Shown here piece by piece: positions 46,401-57,777 of a stretch of 64,000 nt of DNA (positions are counted from its first letter, which is position 1; each line of letters opens with the position of its first letter). Source of the DNA: Hyaloperonospora brassicae (Eukaryota > Oomycota > Peronosporomycetes > Peronosporales > Peronosporaceae). The notes beneath the pieces were generated by a model, which worked only from the letters and a program-made list of their open reading frames with translations, was not told the DNA's origin and did not search any database. Location: the NCBI GenBank assembly GCA_947650285.1, contig CANTFL010000086.1, forward strand, positions 1,054,001 to 1,118,000. Reading direction: 5' to 3'. The position numbers and the translations under genes are program-made.

Positions 46401-49400
46401 CTGACTAAGGATGACTTGCGTGTCGAGTCGATCCTCGGGTCATACAAGTTCGCGTCTCAAGCCGTGCGCTTCTTGCTCGGGGACGAGCACAAGGATCTGA
46501 ATGAATGCTTTGACTTCATGGAGGAAATGGCTGCGCAGCAATCAGTTCTCAAGGGTCTGAATCTGAAGAGCCTTCACGAGTGCCGTGCAGCCTGTGCCGA
46601 ATTGATGAAGGCGCTGCTTGAGGTGCCGAAGACGACATCCGACAACAGCATTAAGTTCCAGCGGGCGCTTTACCGCGTCATTGACTGTGTGGAAACTGTG
46701 CTGAATTGCATGAAGAAGATTCTGGTAAAGCAAGAAAACCTGGTACAGATTCTAACGGACACTCCGCTAAAGCAGAGCTCGTTTTTCTTCCCAGGCGACG
46801 CTCAGCAGTACGCAAACATGCAACTGCAACGCTTGGTGAACTCGGAGGCGGCGCTAGACATTGTGTCACGTGCCTATCAGCTGTTGACTGTCGACAACTT
46901 TGACGCTGAGCCTCGCTCCGAAGAAGGACGCCGCCGCCTGCGTTTCTTTGCGAACTCGTTGTTCATGGATATGCCGGACGCCAAGCCTATTCGCAAGATC
47001 CGTTCACTGACTGTATCAACGCCGTACTACAACGAAATCGTCATGTACTCGATCAAGGACTTGACATCGCAGAACGACGACAGTATCAAGTTGTTGTATT
47101 ATCTGAAAACCATCTATCCGTTTGAGTGGGAGAACTTGTTGGAACGCATCCAAGCAAAAGACATGGAGGAGGCGCTTAAAAAATTTCCTGAAGAGACTTT
47201 GCTGTGGGCAAGTTATCGTGGTCAGACCCTCGCCCGTACAGTGCGCGGAATGATGTACAATGAAGACGCTATCCGCTTTCTCCACTGGCTGGAAATCTGT
47301 GAGAACGAGGTGATGCACCAGTTTGGGTGCCCGTGCAACAAATGCAAGCGTCTGGACGATATGGTTGCGCTCAAGTTCAATTACCTGTGCACGTGCCAGA
47401 TCTACGGAAAGCAGAAGGATGAGCAGCGGCAACAAGCCGCTGATCTTGAGTACCTGCTCCGCAAACACCCGACCTTGCGCGTGGCTTATGTGGATGGTCC
47501 GAAGAAGGTGAAGGAAGGTCCGCCTAAGTTTTTCTCTGTTCTCGTGCGTGCCGACGGTGAGAACATTGCCGAAGTGTACCGCGTGGAGCTACCTGGCAAC
47601 CCGATTATTGGTGAAGGTAAGCCTGAAAACCAGAACCACGCCATCATCTTCTCGCGCGGCGAGCTGCTGCAGTGTATCGATATGAACCAAGATGGCTACC
47701 TCGAGGAAGCACTGAAGATGCCGAACCTGTTGTCGACAAAGGACTCGGAGACTGCGAAGTGCCCCTTGACGATCATCGGTTTCCGCGAGCACGTCTTCAC
47801 CGGTGGCGTGTCGAACCTTGCCAGCTTTATGTCGATCCAGGAACTGTCGTTCGTGTCGCTTGGTCAGCGTATGCTTGCGTTGAACCACGTCCGTCAGCAT
47901 TACGGCCACCCAGACATCTTCGACAAGTTGTTTGCGATGGGCTGTGGCGGCACTGCGAAGGCGTCCAAGGGCGTCAACCTTTCGGAAGATATTTTCGCCG
48001 GCTTCAACACCACTCTGCGTGGCGGCCGCGTCTCACACGAGGAGTTTATCCAGGTGGGCAAGGGTCGTGATGTCGGTATGCAGCAGCTGGTTCTGTTCGA
48101 GGCCAAGCTGTCTTCTGGCGCAGGCGAGTGTGTGATTTCGCGCGATGCGCTGCGCATGGCCACTCGGCTCGACTTTTTCCGTCTGCACTCTTGGTTCTAT
48201 GGTAACTTGGGCTGGTACTTCACACAGACCATGACGGTCGTGGGTGTCTTCTTCTTCATTTATGGCAAGGTGTACATGGCGCTGAGTGGCATGGACAGTT
48301 TCTTCCTGGAGAAGGGTGGACTCGGTATCGGTGGCACGCTGAACACGTCGTGGGCATTTCAGTTTGGATTCTTGCTTGTGGTGCCAGTTGTAGCCGTCGT
48401 CGGCGTGGAGCAAGGTTTCCGTCACGGTGTGACGTACCTGTTGTGGAATATCATGACGCTGGGCCCGCTGTTCTTCACATTTCAGATGGGCACGCGTATG
48501 CACTACTTTGACCGCACACTGGTGCACGGTGGCGCAAAGTACCGTGCCACGGGTCGTGGTTTCACGATCAAGCACGAGAAGTTCGCGGAGTTGTATCGCT
48601 TCTACGCGTTCAGCCACTTTTACCGCGCTGTCGAGCTGGTGTTTTTGTTGATTCTGTTTCGTGCGTACGGCACGTTCTCGTGGTGCAACTGTTCGTGGAC
48701 GCAGGACGTGTTGTTCTACAACTACTACAAGCCTTCGGACAATGACTGGAACACGCGATGCTACGCCAACTACTACCAGACATGTGTGCAGCCCACAAAC
48801 CAGAACTACGGCATGATGTCGTATTCTCTGTGGATCATTGCCGCGACATGGTTATGGGCGCCGTTCTTCTTCAATCCGAGCGGGTTCGACTGGGACAAGC
48901 TGATTGAGGACTACACGGACTGGCAGAACTGGCTGAAGACGACAAATGACTCTGCGGCCAGTTGGTCGGGCTGGTGGTCGAATGAGGTGGAGTACTTGGA
49001 GCACTCGACGAGAGGCGCACGCATCGTGTCCATGATCCGCAAGATGCGATTCTTTTTCATCGCCTACGGCATGTACCTGCAGTTGGTGTACAGGACATAC
49101 TACGAGGAACGGGACCTCCAGATCGAGAAGGGTTCAATGGCTTCCTACGCACTCGCTGGACTCATGTTCATCATCGTGCTGCTGCTTCTGTGTTGCGGCT
49201 ACATTGCCAGTCGTGTGAAGAAGAAATTGACCTTCAAGCAGAAGAAGCTGCGCAAGATGAAGTTCATACTATCTTGCTGCGGTCTTCTCGTGGCTGCTGC
49301 GAGCCTGCTGATCGTGTCGATGGTCAATTTACTGGAGATCATCGTCATCGTCTTGATCGCCGCTTATTGGTTCCTGCAGCTCTGCATTTACCGCAATCAG

Positions 49401-49652
49401 ACGAACCACGTGGTCGTGCGCGGAATGGCGCGTTCGTATGACCGATGGGTGGGCTGGATCATTTTAGGTCCAGTGCTCTTCATCGCCATGTTCCTGCCAT
49501 TCCTCTCGTCGTTCCAGCAGCGCGTCATGTTCAACAACGCATTCACGTCGGGCCTCGAGGTGTCGAAGCTCTTTGCAAACGAGGCAGCGTCGTCCACGAG
49601 CAAGATTGTCAAGGTCAAGCGCGTGGCCAAGAAGAAGAAACGAAGTGACTAG
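43472..49652 (+). CDS. Beta-1,3-glucan (callose-type) synthase 1
   Basis: This large membrane enzyme (GT48) polymerises UDP-glucose into beta-1,3-glucan, the main oomycete wall polymer. Two exons, 43472-43875 and 43979-49652, join in phase 2 to give 2025 residues; the junction reads LLTNSSALGDVF, aligned with LLDNSSHLGDIC of the intronless neighbour. Residues 10-95 form a helical MIT-like segment (AMELVNAGVAMQNASPP...LMEQALAIEY). The FKS1-type domain has GEAGNFRQMPECLCFLLH near 240. Membrane helices begin near 358 (CFNCALFLAVCGFALNVVMYC), and a second group lies at about 590-730. The GT48 core spans about 1150-1535, with YNEIVMYSIKDL, YRGQTLARTVRGMMY and GEGKPENQNHAIIFSRGEL. A final helix group runs from about 1540 to 2000, and the protein ends KVKRVAKKKKRSD. 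A lysine run (about residue 765) lies on the cytosolic side before the core. It heads a tandem pair. Confidence 0.95.
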
Positions 49653-50070
49653 AGCTAGCAATCACGCGTTCGGATTCCTGGATTGTGCCGAGCGAGGCTT
49701 TGAGTGCGTCGTGCTATGCGGTGCGTTCTACTGCACGGAAGCAAGACGCGCGACATGGTTGTCAGTGGCAGTAGAGTGCCCTGCTGCTGCGGCCATTGTC
49801 CTCATCTCCTTTTCCCAAGTATTTTTTTCATAGCAATGTAATGCACGTGTAAAAACTCTTTTTCTTCCTTTTCTTGAAACGTGCGGACGACAGGCGAAAG
49901 CAGGAGGTCGTCTAGCGGGCAAAACAGCCCGAAATGATGCGGCCACTGAGTCCAGTGGCCCCGCAGTGACACCGTCCGACCTCGAGCTGGGAGGAGCACC
50001 GAGAGGTGGCACGACTGATATTGCTCGCTACTACTTGAGCATTCGTACGGTACGCTGATGCCGCGGAGCT

Positions 50071-50112
50071 CAGATCCCACTGAAATGCATACAGATCCCA
50101 CTGAAATGCATG
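50071..50112. repeat. Tandem 21-bp duplication
   Basis: CAGATCCCACTGAAATGCAT appears twice in a row (starting at 50071 and 50092) with one base between copies. Confidence 0.95.
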
Positions 50113-51493
50113 CGTGTATTTGATACCATGTTGTCAGTAATCACCTTCTTTCTTCTTGTGCATGAAGCCGCCCTCACAGTAGTACTACTTGCACGTCAGA
50201 ACGTGTCCATAGCGGTCGCACATTTGCGTGAGCTGACCCTCATAGTCGTCAAGGAGTCGCACGATGTACAACCGCAAGCTTTGCTCGACACCTGCTTTTT
50301 TCGCACCAGCGCTTCTGTTCCAATCGCACGGTTCTACTCGACCAGGTGGGACTCCCACGCGACAGCACGAGATTCTTCCCGAGATGGTCTGGTCACAACT
50401 CATCGAGAGCAGCTCTTCTTTTCGTCAGCCATGAGCTTCGATTGATCCGACTGGACGACACGGACGACCGAACCTCTTGTGGCTTCGGTGCTTAGCCATG
50501 AATTCTACAATGCTAGACGACTCGCTCACACAGCAACGGACCTGCACGGCACGTGAAGGGGTCGCGAGTTGTGCCGAGGCCGCGACTTGTCGCAGGAGCC
50601 TTTCCTTTACCGGACAAAGCCAGGGCTCATTCACTCACCAAATATTGAAACGATGCCGGGCAATCCGTCCCGTGCGCGGCCTCCACCCCTACTGAGGTTT
50701 CTGTCGCCCACAGCGCCCACACACGTGCGCAAGTGACGATAGGTTTACGGCGTTGACCGCGTGGATGGCATACAAAAGCCGCAAAACCACATGCTGTCTC
50801 CGCGACCCGTTCACGACGTGGCGCGGGAGAGACGGGACAACTGAACACTCCTTGACTTGATGGCAAAAAGAACATTTACGACAGGAACCCACTCATCGAT
50901 TTGTACGAACATTTCCATCACGTGCCGGCGATAATAGCGCACGATTACGTCGACGCGGTCGCATAGAATCTAGCGCGTAACGCAATGACGGGCACATCGC
51001 CCGCCGTCGACATTTTGCCTGAAGATTGAGCGTTATGAAACCGGCAAGTCGAGGACTTGTGTGTGTGTGTGTGCGTTCGTTCCACCACCAGACCTGCGTA
51101 ACGCTCCATGGCCGCAGCCAGTCGTTTCATCTGGCGTTCTGGTGGCGCGCGTCTCGCTGACGTCGCACATGTCGCACGGTGCGAGATTGCCCAGTTGTAG
51201 TGCGGCGTTGCACGGCGTTGTACCAAATGAAGGCAAAAGGTATACGCGTTCCGGATAGTGCGGCCATCATCCGGACCTGCCTGCGCGAGCGCGACCGTTG
51301 ATCAGGCGCTCGCGCAACCTAAGCACTGGCTTTCTCTCCGCCCGAGCTCTCTGCGAACCCTACGCGAACCCTACGCGACATCTGAAACCTCTCGTGACTT
51401 GCGTTGAGTATACTGCGCTGGCTCGAGGCGTTTCCGAGGGTCCGCGTGGAAAGGGGGAGGAGCCCGGCCATCCAATCCCAACCTTTTCCGCGC

Positions 51494-51500
51494 CCATTTC
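51494..51500 (+). promoter_or_regulatory. Possible oomycete initiator, glucan synthase 2
   Basis: CCATTTC followed by CCTTTCTC fits YCAYTYY and lies about 160 bp before the ATG. Supported only by the motif and its position. Confidence 0.3.
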
Positions 51501-51654
51501 CCTTTCTCTTTTTTCGCCCGCAGGCGAGTGAGTGAGTGCGCGCGCAACGCGACTTGGAGGATTTCCGCGTGAAGGCCGTGCCCCCCTCTCCTCCTCCCCT
51601 CGTGTGCCGCCCCCGCCCCGCCCCGCCTGCTCGCCCCTCTCGTCTGTGCCGACC

Positions 51655-54600
51655 ATGAGCCAGCGCGTGCATGGCAGCGAGCGCGAGAGCAGCTCCGTGG
51701 GGATTTTGTCCGAGGCCCTGGACATGCAGCGCCAAATGTGCGACGAGGCCATGGGCCTCGTGAACGCTGGCGTGGCCATGCAGAACGCGTCGCCGCCCAA
51801 CGTGGCCGAAGCCGAGCGGAAACTCACGCGTGCGGTGGACATTATGGAGCAAGCGCTGAACATCCGCTACAGCTCAGCCGACGAGAAGGACGCAGCGGAC
51901 CGTCTGAACAACAAGATGCTGCGGTACGTCAAGATGATTAAGAGCCAGCGCGCCAAGAGCGTGGTCGGCAGTGCCGGCGCCAAGGGACGGAACGTCAACA
52001 AGCACAATATCCTCGAGATGGACCGCTTGCCCGAGGTCTATGCGCCTGTGCTCCAGTTGCTCGACAACTCGAGCCACTTGGGCGACATTTGCGAGACGCT
52101 CAAGCGCACGTTTGGCTTCCAGGACAGCAGCGTCGTGAACCAAAAGGAGCACTTGTTGCTGTTGCTGACCAACTTTAAAGAGCAGAGCAGCCACGACGAC
52201 GATGGGACCCTGAAAAAAAAGAAAAAGAAGAAGAAACAGGACGATACCGAGACGATCGACGACTATCTGCGGCAACGCGACCCGCAACTTGAGCTCGATC
52301 TGGCGTCCAAGGGAGTTGCGCGTCTCCACAGTCGCGTGTTTGCCAACTACAAAAAGTGGTGCAAGTACGTGTCGCAGAAGCCCAAGTTCTCGAGCGACCC
52401 GCTTGTGGATATTGCGTTGTTTTTCCTCATCTGGGGCGAGGCCGCCAATCTTCGTCAGATGCCGGAGTGTCTGTGCTTTCTGCTGCACTGTATGCTGCCG
52501 AAAGTCAGCAGCGGGGTCAGTGAAGAGCCGGGCGCGTTCTTGGAGACTACGGTTCGTCCGATGTACGCGGAGGTGCGTCGTGAAAGCGACAAGAAGACAA
52601 GCAAAGGCGCACGAGCAGCTCACCGGAACATTCGAAACTATGACGACTTTAATGAGTTTTTCTGGACGAAAAAGTGCTTGAAGTACGACCATACCACCAT
52701 CGGCGAGGCGTTTGCCAATTATGACAAGAAGAGTCGTCCGAAGATTGTCAAAAAGACGTACAATGAGACGAGGAGTTGGCTGCGTGCGATCATGTCATTT
52801 CGCCGCATATTCTTTATTAACTGTGCTTTGTTTTTGGCAACGCTGGGGTTTGCCGTCAACATTGTGCTGTATTGCCCCGAGTCGGCCATTATGTACGGTG
52901 ATGACGTCCAGCCGATGTCGGCGTCCGGGCCGCTTGAAATCTTGGGCAAGAGATTCGCCGTACCGCTGGACGCAGAGATCATGGAAAACACCGAGGACAC
53001 TCTTTCGGACGAGATTGATACGGACACCGGTGCAGACCCCCAGTGCCTCTATTCCAAACTGGCGACATGCCTTGGCGTAGGCTTTTTTTCGTCCGCTTCG
53101 GACACTTTTGGCACACTACCTCGAGACTTCAAGGAGCTTCTCGACATCGTGCCATTCACGAATTGTGTCGAGAGGATTGTGGGCAGATGTAAATGCTACC
53201 ACGACTTGATCGACGACTGCTTTACCGACACTGGTGATGCGGACCAAGTGTCGACTGATGGAGTGGTCACGTTGATCGCGTACGACCAGAGTATGTGTGC
53301 GCCATCGTGGTTTGCACAGGTCAACAGTATTCTGGATGACGAAGGCGATGGTCTACTGAATTGCGCTAGCTGCCAGGTCGATGTCGCTAGTCTCTCGAGC
53401 GACCCGACTCGCCTTCTCACGCTACTGCAAGGCTTGATCGATTCCAGCCGGTCCGACCAGGGCGTCATGGCTTTCCTCGCCGGATTCGCCATGGTTGGTC
53501 TCGTGTGCGTGTGTGAGATTCAGAATCGGTTCTTTTCTGGTATTGGCGTGGGTTTCGTAGGCCGTTCGATGCCGGTTCCCATGAAGACATACTGCCGCTA
53601 CACGTGCTTTTGGCTCGTGCTGTACGTGTGCAAGCTGGTGTTTGATTACCAATTCGTGGTCAAATCGCTAGTGGAGACAACACTCCTGGTGTACTCAGCC
53701 CAGTCAACGGACTTCCTCAAGTATTCTCACTTCATGCTGCAGTTCAAGTACCACAACATCATTTTCATCATCTTTCTCTGGATTCCGGCGTGGATGGTAT
53801 TCATGTACGACGCGCAGATTTTCTACTCAGTTCTGTCTGTTATTTACGGCTCATTCGCCGGGTTCAACTTGCGTATTGGCGAGCTCCGTTCATTCCGCAT
53901 TCTACGTTTGACGTTCAAGTCCATCCCTGGCGTGTTCAACCACAAGATGGTACCGAACATTGTTGAGGAGAAGGCGAAGAAGCTAAAGAAGAAGAAGAAG
54001 AACCGTAACGAGAGGGACGAGATGGCCATGCCTCTCCGCCGCTTCGAACGCATTTCGATGTCTCAGGGTGCTAAGCCGTTGACAGTGAAGACGCAAAAGT
54101 ACTCGAGTTTGTTGGAGCAGCGTGATGACGATGATGTCTATAGCGAGATGAAGACCCCGAACGGCACTGACGAAGACTTGTCATCGCAGTCGAGCCGCAC
54201 TTCGAACATTGGCTCCATCACGGGTGTGTCGGGAGCGGAGTTCGAGCGTACTATTCCGTTTGCGATGGCGTGGAATCGCTGTCTGACCAGTTTACGGGAA
54301 GCTGACGTTATCAGTGACCGCGAGCTAAACGTGCTAAGCTATCTGATCGATTCCAAGGACACGGTCGGCCGAAAGCTGTATCCGCCTGCCTTCTTGACTG
54401 CCGGAAAGCTGGATGAGTCGATTGACATTGTGCTCGAGTGCTCGGCGTTGTACGAGAAGCTGAAAACCGACAAAAAGAAGAAAGACAAGGTGCTACAGAA
54501 AATTGAGACGACCATGCGGGAAAGACTGACAAAGGATGACCTGCGTGTCGAATCGATTTTGGGCTCCTACAAGTTCTCTTCTCAGGTTCTTCGCATCTTG

Positions 54601-57600
54601 CTCGGTGAGGAACACAAGGAGCTAGACGACTGCTACAACTTTATCGAGGAGATGGCTTCACATCAGCAGATCTTGAAGGGTCTGAAACTGGACAACCTGT
54701 ACATGTGCCGTGCAACTGCTGCTGAACTCATGAAGTCCATCCTTGAGGTGCCGAAGAAGTCTACAGAAAGCAGCATCAAGTTCCAGCGTGCGTTGTACAA
54801 GGTGATTGACTCGGTAGAGTCGGTGATTAACTGCCTGAAGATGGTGCTGGCCAAACAGGAGAATCTGGTGCAGATGCTGAACGACACACCTCTGAAGCCG
54901 AACTCGTTCTTTTTCCCCGGTGATTCGCAGCACTACGCAAGCTTACAGTTGCAGAAGATCGTAAATGATGAGGCTGCTCTGGACATTGTATCACGTGCAT
55001 ATCAGCTATTGACGGTCGACAACTTTGACGCTGAGCCGCGCTCTGAAGAAGGGCGCCGTCGCTTGCGCTTTTTCGCCAACTCGTTGTTCATGGATATGCC
55101 GGAGGCAAAGCCTATTCGCAAGATCCGTTCGCTGACTGTGTCGACGCCGTACTACAACGAGATCGTCATGTACTCGATCAAGGATTTGACGGCCCAGAAT
55201 GACGACTGCATTAAGTTGTTGTATTACCTGCAAACCATCTATCCGTTCGAGTGGGAGAACTTGTTGGAACGCATCCAGGCGAAAGACATGAATGAGGCAC
55301 TGAAGAAAAACCCGGAGGAGGTTCAGTTATGGGCCAGCTATCGAGGTCAGACCCTGGCCCGTACTGCTCGAGGTATGATGTACAACGAGGAAGCCATTCG
55401 CTTTCTGCACTGGCTGGAAATTGGCGAGAACGAGCCGATGCATCAAGTATTTTGCTCGTGCAACAAGTGTCGCAAACTGAATGAGATGGTTCGCTTGAAG
55501 TTTAACTACGTGTGCACGTGCCAGATTTACGGAAAGCAGAAGGATGAGCAAAAGCAGCAGGCTCAAGACATCGACTTCCTGCTCCGCAAGCACCCCAACC
55601 TTCGTGTTGCATACGTTGACGGCCCGAAGAAGGTGAAGGACGGCCCGCCGAAGTTTTTCTCGGTGCTGATTCGTGCCCTCGATGACAAAATCGTCGAAAT
55701 CTACCGCGTGGAGTTGCCAGGCAATCCGATTGTTGGCGAGGGTAAGCCTGAAAACCAGAATCACGCCATCATCTTCTCGCGCGGCGAGCTTTTGCAGTGC
55801 ATCGACATGAACCAAGATGGCTACTTCGAAGAAGCACTGAAGATGCCAAACCTGTTGTCAACGATGGACACTGGCACTGAGAAACGTCCGTTGACGATCA
55901 TCGGTTTCCGTGAGCACGTCTTTACCGGTGGCGTGTCGAACCTTGCCAGTTTTATGTCGATCCAGGAGCTGTCGTTTGTGTCGCTCGGTCAGCGCATGCT
56001 TGCTCTCTTTCATGTGCGCCAGCATTACGGCCACCCGGACATCTTCGACAAGCTGTTTGCAATGAGCAGTGGCGGCACTGCGAAGGCGTCCAAGGGTATC
56101 AATCTCTCGGAAGACATTTTTGCCGGTTTCAACAGTACGCTCCGTGGTGGTCGTACATCCCACGAGGAGTTTATCCAAGTGGGCAAGGGTCGTGACGTGG
56201 GCATGCAGCAGCTAGCTCTTTTCGAGGCCAAGTTGTCATCAGGTGCTGGTGAAGCTGTGATTTCCCGCGATGCGATGCGCATGGCTTCTCGTCTTGATTT
56301 CTTTCGTCTACACTCTTGGTTCTACGGTAACTTGGGCTGGTACTTTACGCAGTCCATGACTGTAGTGGGTGTGTACTTTTTCATCTACGGCAAGGTGTAC
56401 ATGGCGCTGAGTGGCATGGACAGTTACTTTCTCGAGCGGGGTGGATTGGGAATCGCTGGCACGTTGAACACGTCATGGGCGTTCCAGTTCGGCTTTTTGT
56501 TGGTGGTTCCTGTAATCGCAGTGGTGGGTGTGGAGCAGGGTTTCCGCCACGGTTTTACGTACCTTCTGTGGAACTGCATGACGCTCGGCCCCATCTTCTT
56601 CACGTTCCAGATGGGCACGCGTATGCACTACTTTGACCGCACGTTGATTCACGGTGGCGCAAAGTATCGTGCCACAGGTCGTGGTTTCACGATCAAGCAT
56701 GAGAAATTTGCTGAGCTGTATCGCTTTTACGCGTTCAGCCACTTCTACCGTGGCGTAGAGCTGCTGTTCTTGTTGTTGTTGTTTTACGTCTACGGCACGT
56801 TCTCGTGGTGCAACTGCTCATGGCGACTGGACGCCGACTTTTACAACAACGTTGAGCCGTCCAATCTTGACTGGCGGGCGCGTTGTTACGACAATCACTA
56901 TCAGTCGTGTGTTCTACCAACGAACCAGAACTACGGTGTCATGTCGTATTCTTTGTGGATCATTGCCGCGACGTGGATGTGGGCCCCATTCTTTTTCAAT
57001 CCAAGTGGTCTGGACTGGGACAAAATCATTGAGGACTACAACGACTGGCAAAATTGGCTTAGGACGAGCAACGACTCGGCAGACAGCTGGTTTGGCTGGT
57101 GGTCCAATGAACAGGAGTACCTCGAGCACACGACATCCGGCGCTCGCTTCATCACTGGCATGCGCAAGCTCCGTTTCTTGTTGGTTGCTATCGGCATGTA
57201 CCTGAACATGATGTACGATGCGTATTTCGAGCAGCCAAACCGAGTGATTGAGTCGGGCGACAGTATGTTGACGTACGCATTGTCCGGTTTGGTCATCGTG
57301 ATATTCGCGCTGCTGATATGCTGCGGTTACATTGCTAGTCGCGTGACGAAGAAGATGTCGATGAAGCAGCGCAAACTACGCAAGATCAAATTCCTGCTGT
57401 CGTGCTGCTGCTTTCTCATATCGTTGCTGAGTCTGACAGTGCTGTCGGTTGGCAACTTGTTTGCAATCTTTATTCTGCTGATGATGGCGGTCTATTGGTT
57501 CATGCAGATGTGCATCTTGCGTCTGCAGTACCACCACATTGTGGTGCGTGCGCTCGCCCGCGCCTTCGACCATGCCGTGGGCTGGATTGTGTTTGGGCCC

Positions 57601-57777
57601 ATTATGATCGTGTCGATGTTCCTGCCCTTCATCTCTTCGTTCCAGCAGCGCGTCATGTTCAACAATGCCTTCACGTCGGGTCTCGAGGTGTCGAAGCTTT
57701 TTGCACACGACGTGGCTCCAGCAACGGTGGTCAAGGTCAAGCGTGTGTCGAAGAAGAAGAAAACTCGGGACGACTAA
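51655..57777 (+). CDS. Beta-1,3-glucan (callose-type) synthase 2
   Basis: The tandem paralogue of the preceding gene: one exon, 2040 residues, starting MSQRVHGSERESSSVG. Layout: MIT-like helices (residues about 14-105, AMGLVNAGVAMQNASPP...IMEQALNIRY); a lysine run near 185; FKS1-type domain with GEAANLRQMPECLCFLLH near 260; first helix near 380 (INCALFLATLGFAVNIVLYC); helices at about 603-740; GT48 core at about 1165-1545 with YRGQTLARTARGMMY and GEGKPENQNHAIIFSRGEL; terminal helices at about 1555-2008; basic end VKRVSKKKKTRDD. The core is nearly identical to the first copy, while the extracellular loop at about 410-600 and the N-terminal linker have diverged. It lacks the intron found in copy 1. 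An open frame extends 41 codons upstream of the ATG but has no ATG and a different base composition. Function: UDP-glucose-dependent beta-1,3-glucan synthesis at the plasma membrane, by family. Confidence 0.95.
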   Translation: MSQRVHGSERESSSVGILSEALDMQRQMCDEAMGLVNAGVAMQNASPPNVAEAERKLTRAVDIMEQALNIRYSSADEKDAADRLNNKMLRYVKMIKSQRAKSVVGSAGAKGRNVNKHNILEMDRLPEVYAPVLQLLDNSSHLGDICETLKRTFGFQDSSVVNQKEHLLLLLTNFKEQSSHDDDGTLKKKKKKKKQDDTETIDDYLRQRDPQLELDLASKGVARLHSRVFANYKKWCKYVSQKPKFSSDPLVDIALFFLIWGEAANLRQMPECLCFLLHCMLPKVSSGVSEEPGAFLETTVRPMYAEVRRESDKKTSKGARAAHRNIRNYDDFNEFFWTKKCLKYDHTTIGEAFANYDKKSRPKIVKKTYNETRSWLRAIMSFRRIFFINCALFLATLGFAVNIVLYCPESAIMYGDDVQPMSASGPLEILGKRFAVPLDAEIMENTEDTLSDEIDTDTGADPQCLYSKLATCLGVGFFSSASDTFGTLPRDFKELLDIVPFTNCVERIVGRCKCYHDLIDDCFTDTGDADQVSTDGVVTLIAYDQSMCAPSWFAQVNSILDDEGDGLLNCASCQVDVASLSSDPTRLLTLLQGLIDSSRSDQGVMAFLAGFAMVGLVCVCEIQNRFFSGIGVGFVGRSMPVPMKTYCRYTCFWLVLYVCKLVFDYQFVVKSLVETTLLVYSAQSTDFLKYSHFMLQFKYHNIIFIIFLWIPAWMVFMYDAQIFYSVLSVIYGSFAGFNLRIGELRSFRILRLTFKSIPGVFNHKMVPNIVEEKAKKLKKKKKNRNERDEMAMPLRRFERISMSQGAKPLTVKTQKYSSLLEQRDDDDVYSEMKTPNGTDEDLSSQSSRTSNIGSITGVSGAEFERTIPFAMAWNRCLTSLREADVISDRELNVLSYLIDSKDTVGRKLYPPAFLTAGKLDESIDIVLECSALYEKLKTDKKKKDKVLQKIETTMRERLTKDDLRVESILGSYKFSSQVLRILLGEEHKELDDCYNFIEEMASHQQILKGLKLDNLYMCRATAAELMKSILEVPKKSTESSIKFQRALYKVIDSVESVINCLKMVLAKQENLVQMLNDTPLKPNSFFFPGDSQHYASLQLQKIVNDEAALDIVSRAYQLLTVDNFDAEPRSEEGRRRLRFFANSLFMDMPEAKPIRKIRSLTVSTPYYNEIVMYSIKDLTAQNDDCIKLLYYLQTIYPFEWENLLERIQAKDMNEALKKNPEEVQLWASYRGQTLARTARGMMYNEEAIRFLHWLEIGENEPMHQVFCSCNKCRKLNEMVRLKFNYVCTCQIYGKQKDEQKQQAQDIDFLLRKHPNLRVAYVDGPKKVKDGPPKFFSVLIRALDDKIVEIYRVELPGNPIVGEGKPENQNHAIIFSRGELLQCIDMNQDGYFEEALKMPNLLSTMDTGTEKRPLTIIGFREHVFTGGVSNLASFMSIQELSFVSLGQRMLALFHVRQHYGHPDIFDKLFAMSSGGTAKASKGINLSEDIFAGFNSTLRGGRTSHEEFIQVGKGRDVGMQQLALFEAKLSSGAGEAVISRDAMRMASRLDFFRLHSWFYGNLGWYFTQSMTVVGVYFFIYGKVYMALSGMDSYFLERGGLGIAGTLNTSWAFQFGFLLVVPVIAVVGVEQGFRHGFTYLLWNCMTLGPIFFTFQMGTRMHYFDRTLIHGGAKYRATGRGFTIKHEKFAELYRFYAFSHFYRGVELLFLLLLFYVYGTFSWCNCSWRLDADFYNNVEPSNLDWRARCYDNHYQSCVLPTNQNYGVMSYSLWIIAATWMWAPFFFNPSGLDWDKIIEDYNDWQNWLRTSNDSADSWFGWWSNEQEYLEHTTSGARFITGMRKLRFLLVAIGMYLNMMYDAYFEQPNRVIESGDSMLTYALSGLVIVIFALLICCGYIASRVTKKMSMKQRKLRKIKFLLSCCCFLISLLSLTVLSVGNLFAIFILLMMAVYWFMQMCILRLQYHHIVVRALARAFDHAVGWIVFGPIMIVSMFLPFISSFQQRVMFNNAFTSGLEVSKLFAHDVAPATVVKVKRVSKKKKTRDD

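Larger units (their letters stand above)
49653..51654. other. Spacer between the tandem glucan synthases
   Basis: 2.0 kb with only short open frames and no recognised gene. It includes a tandem duplication of 21 bp at 50071-50112 and, next to the second gene, a GC- and pyrimidine-rich promoter-like stretch. Confidence 0.65.

Noticed and set aside
51874..52692. 272-codon minus open frame opposite glucan synthase 2
   Set aside because: Antisense shadow of the synthase with no recognisable domain.
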